From Anaerorhabdus sp036637135 (GTDB taxonomy: Bacteria; Bacillota_I; Bacilli_A; Erysipelotrichales; Erysipelotrichaceae), in assembly GCF_036637135.1 (NCBI RefSeq), contig NZ_JAVWNC010000078.1:1-8264 (forward strand): a DNA stretch of 8,264 nucleotides. Direction: 5' to 3'. The position numbers and the translations under genes are program-made. The notes beneath the pieces are model-generated. The model saw nothing but the letters and a program-made list of their open reading frames with translations, made no database searches and was not told the origin of the DNA. This document shows, piece after piece, positions 1 to 6,591 of this stretch (position 1 is the stretch's first letter; each line of letters starts with the position of its first letter).

Positions 1-194
1 GATGGTTTTATACTTGCTGTTTTTAGATATTCTTCCCTATTATCTGGATCTTGTAATCTTAAAACACTTTTTGCTATATTTAATCCCGTTGTTGTTTTCC
101 CACCCCATTTTGGGCCAACAATCAATGTGGCACCAAACACTTCCATATTTATTTTCAGTTCTTTGTCTACCACTCTTTTTTTATAGTTTTTCAT
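1..194 (-). CDS. AAA ATPase of the DUF4143 type, N-terminal part only
   Basis: This is the first 64 codons of a gene that runs off the left edge of the window. Translation from the ATG at 194 begins MKNYKKRVVDKELK and soon reaches a P-loop, GPKWGGKT (residues 27-34), followed by TTGLNIAKSVLRLQDPDNRE. The combination GPKW-x-GKT-TT plus a downstream QDPDNREEYL-type stretch is what I know from the predicted ATP-binding proteins with a C-terminal DUF4143 domain. Those proteins are widespread in bacteria and many have no established function. An AGAGGT ribosome binding site sits 7 bases before the ATG and a possible promoter lies upstream. The region after Walker A, including Walker B and the DUF4143 part, is outside the window, so intactness cannot be judged. 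The P-loop assignment is firm; the family name rests on recalled resemblance. Confidence 0.75.
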   Translation of the reverse strand, partial: MKNYKKRVVDKELKINMEVFGATLIVGPKWGGKTTTGLNIAKSVLRLQDPDNREEYLKTASIKP

Positions 195-212
195 CACTTT
201 ACCTCTATGCTT

Positions 213-241
213 ATTATTGGTTATTTAAGTGGATATTTCAA
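213..241 (-). promoter_or_regulatory. Possible sigma-70 promoter for the DUF4143 ATPase gene
   Basis: On the minus strand a TTGAAA box (241-236) is separated by 17 bases from AATAAT (218-213), about 20 bases before the start codon at 194. Spacing is ideal and the -35 is a 5/6 match, but AATAAT is a one-mismatch -10 in very AT-rich DNA, so chance occurrence is possible. It lies immediately downstream of the 23-bp repeat array, which could therefore act as an upstream operator or spacer. Confidence 0.4.
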
Positions 242-245
242 CTGT

Positions 246-328
246 ATTACCTGTTTTTGTGGCATTTCATTACCTGTTTTTGTGGCGTTTCATTACCTGT
301 TTTTGTGGCATTTCATTACCTGTTTTTG
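246..328. repeat. Tandem array of 23-bp direct repeats, about 3.6 copies
   Basis: Three full units begin at 246, 269 and 292 on the plus strand, and a fourth, incomplete unit covers 315-328. Each starts ATTACCTGTTTTTGTGGC; the second unit differs from the first and third by a single base (GGCG instead of GGCA). The period, 23, is not a multiple of three, so the array is not a protein repeat, although it covers the last 11 codons of the VanZ gene and its stop (293-295). The rest fills the gap between that gene and the DUF4143 ATPase. Near-identical copies suggest recent amplification or selection for a repeated binding site. No transposase or inverted partner is visible in the window. Confidence 0.9.
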
Positions 329-850
329 CGCTTCGTTAGTCGCGATGATCATATACCTTGAGAATACGTATACCATATAACCAATTATTGCGCCTGATAA
401 ATTCATGATTATATCATCAATATCTGCTGACCTACCTATAAAGCTTTGAATGAATTCAAGTGTAAATGTAGTTAGGAATGCGATGATAAGTAAAATATAC
501 CATTTACTTGTTTGTTTAAATACCATTGGCATCAAACATCCGAATGGGATGAATAATATTACATTGGGTAGTTTTTCTACCACAAATTGATCAATTCCAT
601 TTACTTGCTGAAGCCAGAGAAAAGGTTTTATGTTTATATTTTCTATTGATGGGCGAGTAAGATCAATCGGCGTATAAAATAATGTAGCAAACAGAATGAG
701 TATAATAGTACAAACTAATCCAAATCCACAAATCAATTTAAATGTACTATAGCCTCTTTTCTTTAATCTAACTAACAACGGAAAACAAATAATAAAAAAG
801 ATACTGATAAATAGTAGTGCCAAAGTAAAATATGCCTCAAGTCTATGCAT
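293..850 (-). CDS. VanZ-family membrane protein
   Basis: This encodes a predicted integral membrane protein of 185 residues in the VanZ-like family. The name comes from the teicoplanin-resistance accessory protein VanZ; most family members are of unknown function. The family signature is visible as LPNVILFIPFG (about residues 94-104), then LEFIQSFIGRSADIDDIIMNL (131-151, split here by a helix end) and a GAIIGYMVY segment. Hydrophobic segments lie near residues 7-26, 38-59, 95-110, 117-136 and 147-168. I chose the ATG at 850 because AAGGAG lies 8 bases before it; a longer reading from a TTG 21 bases upstream would place that ribosome binding site inside the gene. The last 11 codons and the stop come from the 23-bp repeat array, so the natural C-terminus may have been replaced. 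No van resistance genes are nearby, so a resistance role should not be assumed. Confidence 0.85.
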   Translation of the reverse strand: MHRLEAYFTLALLFISIFFIICFPLLVRLKKRGYSTFKLICGFGLVCTIILILFATLFYTPIDLTRPSIENINIKPFLWLQQVNGIDQFVVEKLPNVILFIPFGCLMPMVFKQTSKWYILLIIAFLTTFTLEFIQSFIGRSADIDDIIMNLSGAIIGYMVYVFSRYMIIATNEAQKQVMKCHKNR

Positions 851-929
851 AATACATCTCCTTTTATGCAACTATCTTACTTTACTAATACTTTCAATAT
901 CTTAAGTATTTCTTACAATTAGTATACGA

Positions 930-1850
930 TTATCCTTCGTTGATATTTTTTATAATATTAACTATTTCATCATTCAATGGCAACTCTGAAAGTATTTCAA
1001 ATTTTAATTTGAAATTATACTCACTAATCTCTTTTATTAAAATTCTATAGCTCACTAAGTGACCAATTAAATATTGTAACTTGCGATTTAAATCTTTGGG
1101 TTTATAAATAAATGGTACTGCGATAATAACTTCATTATCGTTATAATAGATACTATCTGTTTTACTACCTTTTATTAACTCAAAGTTATCTTCACAACAT
1201 TTTTCCTTGGCTAATTTTCTAGCTTTTTTTGTTTCAGTATCGGTATAAAAATCATCATTAATCCGTTGATAAACTAGTGAAATTTGATGCTTGATTTCAT
1301 CTTCCTCAAGACTGGATTTTGACTCTGTTGTAGACATAGCCATCGTCCACATATCAATACCACTTTCATTAGCTTTATTAAGCAATTTTGATGTAGCTTG
1401 TGGATCTTCTTTATCTAAATAAATATAACTCTCAATTTTGTTGGATATCATAACACCTACTTCACTTAAGTAAATAGGTGATTGAAAGAAGACAACTTCA
1501 TCCAAATACAAACAATTCATTTGTTTTGGCATCATTTTATCTTTAGAAACTTTGAGTATTGCATCATACAATTCATCTTGGGTTGCATAACCATTCAACG
1601 AACCATATTCTTTCCACATTTTTTTGAAACTCAATGTGTATGATCTTTTGAACTTACCATAACCCACGATGCCTTTTTCTTTTCTTCTACCTCTCTCACT
1701 TCCTTTTGCAAGGAAGAAGAGTAAGTCTCCTTCAATAAAATCAGTAAATCTTTTTTGAGAACCTGGACGCCAAAAATTCATCGCATGATTTCCGTTTAAA
1801 CGATGAAATTCAATCATATGTTTATCTGTAACATACGCAATTGATGACAT
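930..1850 (-). CDS. Uncharacterised protein with an EVE/PUA-like N-terminal domain
   Basis: The 306-residue product is not one I can name. The N-terminal half has the pattern of the EVE/PUA-like fold: NFWRPG (25-30), a GDLLFFLAKG strand pair (41-50), GIVGYGKF (60-67) and LDEVVFFQSPIYLSE (116-130). In characterised families this fold binds modified bases in DNA or RNA and is often joined to nucleases or restriction-type domains. From about residue 180 a second, mostly charged region follows, with a helix rich in KKARKLAKEK (208-217), a strand-like segment EVIIAVPFIY (240-249) and a predicted helix around 254-273. I see no HNH, PD-(D/E)XK or P-loop motif in it. The ATG has AAGGAG 7 bases upstream and lies 18 bases after the fhs stop, so it may be read from the fhs transcript. 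EVE similarity is by eye only; the C-terminal function is unknown. Confidence 0.7.
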   Translation of the reverse strand: MSSIAYVTDKHMIEFHRLNGNHAMNFWRPGSQKRFTDFIEGDLLFFLAKGSERGRRKEKGIVGYGKFKRSYTLSFKKMWKEYGSLNGYATQDELYDAILKVSKDKMMPKQMNCLYLDEVVFFQSPIYLSEVGVMISNKIESYIYLDKEDPQATSKLLNKANESGIDMWTMAMSTTESKSSLEEDEIKHQISLVYQRINDDFYTDTETKKARKLAKEKCCEDNFELIKGSKTDSIYYNDNEVIIAVPFIYKPKDLNRKLQYLIGHLVSYRILIKEISEYNFKLKFEILSELPLNDEIVNIIKNINEG

Positions 1851-1868
1851 GTCATTCTCCTTCTTTAT

Positions 1869-3536
1869 CTAGAATATTCCGTAACTTTCTCCATTTTCAT
1901 CAACACCCATGCCTAGTGCCGCAGGTACTTTAGGTAGTCCTGGCATTGTCATAATACTTCCTGTAAATACAACAACAAATCCAGCTCCTGCAGATACTTT
2001 AACTTCATTAACATGAATATCAAATCCAGTAGGTCTACCTACAATCTTTGGATCATCTGTTAATGACATTGGTGTTTTTGCCATACATATTGGTAATTTA
2101 GAAAAGCCCATTTCATTTAGCTTTTCGATTTGTTCCTTCGCTTGATCACTGAAGATAACATCGCGTCCACCATACACTTTTTGAGTGATCGTACGTACTT
2201 TATTTTCTATAGAATCATTAACATCATAAATTGGTGCATAGTGTGATTCTGTATCACAACATGCCACAACTTTATTCGCTAAATCAATTGTACCTTCTCC
2301 ACCTTTTGCCCAAGCATCCGATAGTGATACAAGTACATCTTTTTCTTCACACCATTTTTTTAATGCTTCTACTTCTGCATCAGTATCTTTTGCGAATTTA
2401 TTGATTGCGACAAGTATTGGCACTCCAAATTGTTTTACTGTATCAATATGTTTTTCTAGATTTTCAATACCTTTAAGCATTGCATCTACATTTTCATTTC
2501 CTAATTCTTCTGCACTTACACCACCATGTAATTTAAGTGCTCTAATTGTTGCGACAACAACAATCGTATTTGGTTTTAAATCTGCAATACGACATTTAAT
2601 ATCTAAGAATTTTTCAGCTCCTAAATCTGCTCCAAATCCCGCTTCAGTTACAACATAGTCAGAAAGTTTTAATGCCATCTTTGTAGCGATAACCGAGTTG
2701 CATCCATGCGCAATATTTGCGAATGGACCACCATGAATAAGCACTGGTGTTTTCTCTAGTGTTTGAACTAAGTTTGGTTTAATTGCTTCCTTCATCACTA
2801 CAGTTAATGCTCCACCTACTTTTAAGTCTTGAATCGTAACAGGTAAATCATCATAAGTGTATGCAACGATACAACGATTAACTCTTTCTTCAAAGTCTTT
2901 TAAATCTTTTGACAAACATAAAATTGCCATAATTTCTGTAGCTACTGTTATACAAAAACTATCTTTACGTTCAACACCATTTGTTGGTTTATCTTGTGCA
3001 ATTGTAATACTACGTAAAGTTCTATCATTCATATCCAAACATCTTTTCCAAATAACTTTTGTTGGATCAATGTTGAGTTCATTTCCTTGATAAATTGAAT
3101 TATCTAAAACAGCCGACACTAAATTGTTTGTCGTTGTGATGGCATGCATGTCTCCTGTGAAGTGCAAGTTAATATCTTCCATTGGTACAACTTGTGCATA
3201 TCCTCCACCTGTTGCCCCACCCTTTAATCCAAATACTGGACCAAGAGATGGTTCACGTAAACAACCCATAACATTTTTACCAATCTTTGAAAGTCCATCA
3301 ACTAAACCAACTGTTGTTGTTGATTTTCCTTCACCTGCTTTTGTTGGATTGATTGCAGTTACTAAAATTAACTTACCATCTTTTCTGTCTTTTAAATCCG
3401 TCATGATGTCATTGTTAATTTTAGCTTTTGTTGAACCATAATATTCAACATATTTTGGATCAATGTTTGCTTTCTCTACAATCTTTGAAATTGGTTCCAT
3501 TACATTTTCTTGAGCAATTTGTAAGTCTGTTTTCAT
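1869..3536 (-). CDS. fhs: Formate--tetrahydrofolate ligase
   Basis: This cytoplasmic enzyme joins formate to tetrahydrofolate using ATP to give 10-formyl-tetrahydrofolate, the one-carbon donor for purines and for formyl-methionine initiator tRNA. The 555-residue length is normal for the monofunctional bacterial enzyme. Diagnostic features are the ATP-binding loop PTKAGEGKSTTT (64-75), REPSLGPVFGLKGGATGGGY (94-113) and the second family signature VATIRALKLHGG (328-339). The first signature has Thr where the usual pattern has a second Ala (GGATGGGY). The C-terminus is the typical GMGVDENGESYGIF. The ATG at 3536 is preceded by a purine-rich GGGGGAAAAGGAA and starts 21 bases after the recR stop, which suggests cotranscription with the replication and recombination genes upstream. 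The family assignment is beyond reasonable doubt; the operon link is inferred from spacing. Confidence 0.98.
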   Translation of the reverse strand: MKTDLQIAQENVMEPISKIVEKANIDPKYVEYYGSTKAKINNDIMTDLKDRKDGKLILVTAINPTKAGEGKSTTTVGLVDGLSKIGKNVMGCLREPSLGPVFGLKGGATGGGYAQVVPMEDINLHFTGDMHAITTTNNLVSAVLDNSIYQGNELNIDPTKVIWKRCLDMNDRTLRSITIAQDKPTNGVERKDSFCITVATEIMAILCLSKDLKDFEERVNRCIVAYTYDDLPVTIQDLKVGGALTVVMKEAIKPNLVQTLEKTPVLIHGGPFANIAHGCNSVIATKMALKLSDYVVTEAGFGADLGAEKFLDIKCRIADLKPNTIVVVATIRALKLHGGVSAEELGNENVDAMLKGIENLEKHIDTVKQFGVPILVAINKFAKDTDAEVEALKKWCEEKDVLVSLSDAWAKGGEGTIDLANKVVACCDTESHYAPIYDVNDSIENKVRTITQKVYGGRDVIFSDQAKEQIEKLNEMGFSKLPICMAKTPMSLTDDPKIVGRPTGFDIHVNEVKVSAGAGFVVVFTGSIMTMPGLPKVPAALGMGVDENGESYGIF

Positions 3537-3557
3537 TTCCTTTTCCCCCGCTTTTGA

Positions 3558-4157
3558 TTAATCGTTTTTCATTTGTTTACGACCCTCTAACGCTTTAATT
3601 AGAGTCAGTTCATCAGCATAATCTAAATGTCCACCCATTGGTAATCCATGAGCGATACGTGTTACTAAACATCCTTTTTCTTCTAATAGTTTTGCTAAGT
3701 ATAATGCTGTTGTTTCACCTTCAAGTGTTAAGTTAGTCGCAATGATTACTTCTTGTACATTTTCGTCAATACGATTCATCAATTCACTTATATTTAAGTC
3801 TTCTGGTAGAATCCCTTTTCTTGGTGAAATAACACCATGGAGTACATGATATACTCCTGTAAATTCTCTTGTCTTTTCCATTGCGATAATATCTTTTGCA
3901 GATTGTACAACACAAATTTCATTTTTATTTCTTGATGTATCTTGGCAAATTAAACATGTTTCATCTTCACTATAATTTCCACAAATATGACAAGTATGTA
4001 TTTTTGTTTTGCAATCAACTAAAGCTTTCGCAAATCCTTGAATATCTTCTTCACTTGTATCTAACATGAGTAGTGCATAACGTTCTGCTGTCTTTGCTCC
4101 AACACCTGGTAGAAGTTTAAAATATTCAATTAAGTCTTCTAAACTTTTTGGATACAT
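3558..4157 (-). CDS. recR: Recombination mediator protein RecR
   Basis: RecR works with RecO (and RecF) to load RecA onto single-stranded DNA at gaps. The 199-residue protein has all expected parts in order: a helix-hairpin-helix with LPGVGAKTAERYALLML (16-32), a four-cysteine zinc site at C56, C59, C68 and C71 (CHIC...CLIC), a Toprim domain starting at ICVVQSAKDIIAMEKT (81-96), then ATNLTLEGETTALYL (140-154) and the ending TRIAHGLPMGGHLDYAD. It starts 2 bases after the ybaB stop. The nearest SD-like sequence, AGGA, is 11 bases before the ATG and lies in the end of ybaB, so translation may depend on coupling to ybaB. The order dnaX-ybaB-recR is conserved across many bacteria. Confidence 0.98.
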   Translation of the reverse strand: MYPKSLEDLIEYFKLLPGVGAKTAERYALLMLDTSEEDIQGFAKALVDCKTKIHTCHICGNYSEDETCLICQDTSRNKNEICVVQSAKDIIAMEKTREFTGVYHVLHGVISPRKGILPEDLNISELMNRIDENVQEVIIATNLTLEGETTALYLAKLLEEKGCLVTRIAHGLPMGGHLDYADELTLIKALEGRKQMKND

Positions 4158-4159
4158 GA

Positions 4160-4468
4160 TTAGAACATTCCTGGCATTTTAACACCAGCTGTTACTGTTC
4201 CCATTTTTTCTTCACGATCTTTACTTGCTGTATCAACAGCTTGATTAATCGCAACCATAATCAAATCTTGTAACATTTCTTTATTATCTTTCTCTAAAAG
4301 ATCTTCTTCAATGTTAATGTTTACTACTTCATAATTACCTTTGATCGTAACACTAACACCATTACCACCAGCAGTACCTGCATATTCCGATTCATTTAAT
4401 TCTGCTTCAATTTTTTGAATACTTCCTTGCATCTTTTGTGCTTGTTTCAATAAGTTTTGTAAATCCAT
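4160..4468 (-). CDS. ybaB: YbaB/EbfC-family nucleoid-associated protein
   Basis: This is a small (102 residues) DNA-binding protein of the YbaB/EbfC family, which forms homodimers and coats DNA. The family pattern is seen as MDLQNLLKQAQKMQGSIQK at the start, GTAGGNGVSVTIKGNYEVV in the middle (about 32-50), a central LLEKDNKEMLQDLIMVAINQ helix, and the terminal GVKMPGMF typical of the Bacillota versions. It sits between dnaX and recR, its classic position. Its ribosome binding site GAGGAGGAA overlaps the last three Glu codons and stop of dnaX, 8 bases before the ATG, so the acidic dnaX terminus and the ybaB translation signal are the same bases. This implies tight translational coupling. Confidence 0.95.
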   Translation of the reverse strand: MDLQNLLKQAQKMQGSIQKIEAELNESEYAGTAGGNGVSVTIKGNYEVVNINIEEDLLEKDNKEMLQDLIMVAINQAVDTASKDREEKMGTVTAGVKMPGMF

Positions 4469-4471
4469 TTT

Positions 4472-6217
4472 TTATTCCTCCTCAAAAATTGATATGTTTT
4501 CTTCACCAAATAAATCAATTAGTTTTTCTTCATTGGTTTTCTTTTTTTCTTTTGTAACTACCTTTTTATATTTCGTAATCATTGCAGCATCAGGCAATTC
4601 ATTTTTAGTCCAACGTTCTTTGAATTCTAATGTGATTTTTACAAAAGATTCTTTATCAATTGCATAAATCATTTTATCCAAATCGCATTGTTCTTTTACA
4701 AAATAATATAACTCTTGATTGAGTTGTAAATCATTAATTTGATTTGCTTCAGCTGGAGAATCAGTTGTAATAACAATGTAATCTTGTCCACTTGCCGCAA
4801 TATCAGTATGTTTTAAAATTGTTGCGCATTTTGCACACGTAATCTCTCTTGATTTACCATCCAATGTAGTCCAAATTTGTTTGTCTATTTCTTTATTTTC
4901 TTTACTAGCGCCCGACAACAAACTCAATACAAATTCAACAGATAGTGTTGGTACAGGTTCTTCTTTTTTCGGTTTAATTTCTTTTACTTCTTCTTTTACA
5001 TCAAGTATTGGTAATTCAACAAGATCCTCTTGTTGCTCATCAGGATATATATCTTGTTGTTGATGTTGTTGTTCAACTGGTTTGTTTAAAGGTTGCTTCA
5101 CTACCGTTTGTTGAATGATCTCAATCGGTTTAGAACTTACTTCAGTTGCTCCCATCATTTTGAGAACTGCTACTTCAAAGTAGGATGTTACATTACTTGC
5201 ATTTCGATACGATACAGTTGCTTCCATTAGAACATCAATCATCTTCAGAAGTACATTTGCATTTCGATTACTACAAATTGTTTCTACTTCATTTACATTC
5301 AACATTTGAAGTAATCCTGAATCACTTGTATATGCATAGATAACACTCTCTTTAAGTACCTCTACCAAATCATTAGTAAGTCTTCGTATATCCACACCTT
5401 TTTCATTCAGTGATTGAATTGTATTTAGTAATGACTTTGCATCCTTATCAAAAATGTTTTGTATTAAATCCATTTTTTCTTTGATTGTAGTGATACCATA
5501 AATATCATTTACATGTTTCACTGTAATCTCATCCTGTGCATACGCTATACATTGGTCTAATATACTTAATGCATCACGCATACCACCATCTGATAATACC
5601 GCAACCAAACGCAACGCTTCATCATCCACACGGATACCTTCTGTATCCACAACATAACGTAATCGTTGAATGATTTCTTCTTGTCCAACTTTACCAAAGT
5701 CATAACGTTGACAACGCGAAATAATTGTCGGTAATACTTTGTAAGGTTCTGTTGTAGCTAAAACGAAGATAACATGTGCAGGTGGTTCTTCTAACGTTTT
5801 TAGTAATGCATTAAAAGCTCCTTGCGATAACATGTGAACTTCATCGATAATATATACTTTAAATTTACCTTGAATTGGAGAATACTTTACTTTTTCAATT
5901 AAATCACGAATTTGATCAACACCACTACTACTTGCAGCATCGATTTCTACTATATCTTGATGCGTACCTGCATCACTAGCTTTACAATTATCACACTCAT
6001 TGCATGGTGCCTTCTCTTTATTTTCACAGTTGACTGCTTTAGCTAAAAGTCGTGCAACTGATGTTTTCCCAGTACCACGAGGACCACACAACAAATACGC
6101 GTGTGCTGTTTTATTTTGTTTAACTGCATTCATCAAAGTCGTCACAATATGTTTTTGACCTACGACTTCTTCAAAAGAAGTTGGACGGTACGTACGATAT
6201 AAAGCTTTATAACCCAT
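4472..6217 (-). CDS. dnaX: DNA polymerase III subunit gamma/tau
   Basis: DnaX is the ATPase of the clamp loader, which opens the beta ring and places it on primed DNA. From the ATG at 6217 the product has 581 residues and begins MGYKALYRTYRPTSFEEVVGQ, the typical DnaX start. I chose this ATG because AAGGAGG lies 8 bases upstream; an ATG 24 bases earlier would put that site inside the gene. Visible motifs are Walker A GPRGTGKT (45-52), a four-Cys zinc module (C64, C72, C75, C78), Walker B VYIIDEVHML (121-130), ATTEPYK (154-160) and the arginine-finger SRC (167-169). After the collar domain (to about 365) comes a glutamine-rich linker (about 380-410) with EQQHQQQ, then a charged linker and a tau-type C-terminal domain that contacts the polymerase in other species. 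A slippery A-AAA-AAG lies at codons 557-559. It heads the dnaX-ybaB-recR-fhs transcript. Confidence 0.98.
   Translation of the reverse strand: MGYKALYRTYRPTSFEEVVGQKHIVTTLMNAVKQNKTAHAYLLCGPRGTGKTSVARLLAKAVNCENKEKAPCNECDNCKASDAGTHQDIVEIDAASSSGVDQIRDLIEKVKYSPIQGKFKVYIIDEVHMLSQGAFNALLKTLEEPPAHVIFVLATTEPYKVLPTIISRCQRYDFGKVGQEEIIQRLRYVVDTEGIRVDDEALRLVAVLSDGGMRDALSILDQCIAYAQDEITVKHVNDIYGITTIKEKMDLIQNIFDKDAKSLLNTIQSLNEKGVDIRRLTNDLVEVLKESVIYAYTSDSGLLQMLNVNEVETICSNRNANVLLKMIDVLMEATVSYRNASNVTSYFEVAVLKMMGATEVSSKPIEIIQQTVVKQPLNKPVEQQHQQQDIYPDEQQEDLVELPILDVKEEVKEIKPKKEEPVPTLSVEFVLSLLSGASKENKEIDKQIWTTLDGKSREITCAKCATILKHTDIAASGQDYIVITTDSPAEANQINDLQLNQELYYFVKEQCDLDKMIYAIDKESFVKITLEFKERWTKNELPDAAMITKYKKVVTKEKKKTNEEKLIDLFGEENISIFEEE
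4541..4547 (-). promoter_or_regulatory. Candidate -1 frameshift heptamer A-AAA-AAG in dnaX
   Basis: Read in the dnaX frame the codons are GAA AAA AAG, which places the heptamer A AAA AAG exactly in the -1 slippery register used by E. coli dnaX. An SD-like AAAAAGG lies about 11 to 12 bases upstream, close to the position of the stimulating SD in E. coli. A -1 slip would add Glu-Asn-Gln and stop at TGA (4532-4530), giving a 562-residue product rather than 581. A weak 7-bp inverted repeat (AATTGAT/ATCAATT) follows about 25 bases downstream, but I see no strong stimulating hairpin. The sequence match is certain; use as a frameshift site is unproven. Confidence 0.35.
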
Positions 6218-6253
6218 TCTTCCTTCCTCCTTTTTACTCATTATGCTCTTTTT

Positions 6254-6259
6254 ATTATA
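6254..6259 (-). promoter_or_regulatory. Extended -10 promoter element for the dnaX operon
   Basis: On the minus strand TATAAT (6259-6254) is preceded by TGT, giving the extended -10 form TGnTATAAT. Transcription would start near 6247, leaving about a 30-base leader before the dnaX ATG at 6217. No good -35 hexamer is found at 16-18 bases; that region lies within the upstream terminator hairpin. An extended -10 can work without a strong -35. A second TATAAT (6282-6277) lies in the hairpin loop and may be an alternative. Confidence 0.55.
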
Positions 6260-6261
6260 AC

Positions 6262-6301
6262 AAAAAACAACCTTGAATTATAGTGGGAATAAAGGTTGTT
6301 T
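6262..6301 (-). terminator. Intrinsic terminator after the NUDIX-tadA-tfoX operon
   Basis: On the minus strand AAACAACCTT (6301-6292) pairs perfectly with AAGGTTGTTT (6274-6265), forming a 10-bp stem with a 17-base loop, and the T-run continues to 6262 (six T in all). It lies about 30 bases after the stop of the TfoX-domain gene and directly before the dnaX promoter, so it separates the two transcription units. The stem is AT-rich with a fairly large loop, so termination may be partial and some read-through into dnaX is possible. Confidence 0.65.
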
Positions 6302-6333
6302 CATACTATTTCTATAGATACGCCAATCTTCCT

Positions 6334-6588
6334 TTACTGATGTATTTCAAAGAAGTCTTTGCATTCAATTTTACTTTTTTCACTTAAATCATGCCAACGT
6401 ATACCTTGTATTGCACCTTCAATGGCATAGAGTTGATTAAGACAAGCCCCTGAATCCACCTTTTTAATACGTAACCAAGCTTCTTTACTCCCTAATTCCT
6501 TTAGTTCATCAAGTGTTGTAATTCCTACTTTATTTAGATGTTCCTCAATTACTTTGCCTATATTTACTACTTTAGATAAATCACCCAT
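6334..6588 (-). CDS. Stand-alone TfoX C-terminal domain protein
   Basis: This 84-residue protein consists almost entirely of a TfoX C-terminal domain, a helical module with a helix-hairpin-helix-like start. The family pattern is visible: NIGKVIEEHLNKVGITTLDEL (9-29) followed by LGSKEAWLRIKK and CLNQLYAIEGAIQGIRWHDL (49-68). In gammaproteobacteria full-length TfoX/Sxy regulates competence, but single-domain versions in Bacillota have no established role, so a competence function should not be assumed. AGAGG lies 7 bases before the ATG, overlapping the last tadA codons, and only 3 bases separate the tadA stop from this start. It is the last gene of the NUDIX-tadA operon and is followed by a hairpin terminator. 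Confidence 0.85.
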   Translation of the reverse strand: MGDLSKVVNIGKVIEEHLNKVGITTLDELKELGSKEAWLRIKKVDSGACLNQLYAIEGAIQGIRWHDLSEKSKIECKDFFEIHQ

Positions 6589-6591
6589 GTC

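Noticed and set aside
246..328. CRISPR array
   Set aside because: The 23-bp units are directly adjacent with no unique spacers, and no cas gene is present.
2..361. Plus-strand open frame of 119 codons, rich in Leu, Phe and Tyr
   Set aside because: It is the complement of the DUF4143 ATPase start, the repeat array and the VanZ 3' end. It has no ribosome binding site in the window, and its hydrophobic composition is what antisense of A-rich coding DNA gives.
293..850. Glycopeptide (teicoplanin) resistance determinant
   Set aside because: VanZ-like proteins are common without van clusters, and no vanA-type ligase, vanH, vanX or vanRS is present in the window.
887..910. Inverted repeat AATACTT/AAGTATT between the EVE-like gene and VanZ gene as a terminator
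   Set aside because: Only 7 AT-rich pairs with no following T-run on the minus strand; the 79-base gap shows no convincing terminator or promoter.
2401..3441. Three plus-strand open frames inside fhs (2401-2658, 2857-3090, 3124-3441)
   Set aside because: All are antisense to a full-length, strongly conserved fhs gene and resemble no known protein; they are by-products of its codon use.
4960..4970. A-run at dnaX codons CCG AAA AAA GAA as a frameshift site for a short gamma form
   Set aside because: The register does not fit X-XXY-YYZ, because the base before the AAA codons is G; six A residues are also short for transcriptional slippage.
4881..5063. Plus-strand Ser/Thr-rich frame inside dnaX
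   Set aside because: Antisense of the Gln/Glu/Lys-rich DnaX linker; low complexity and no start signals.
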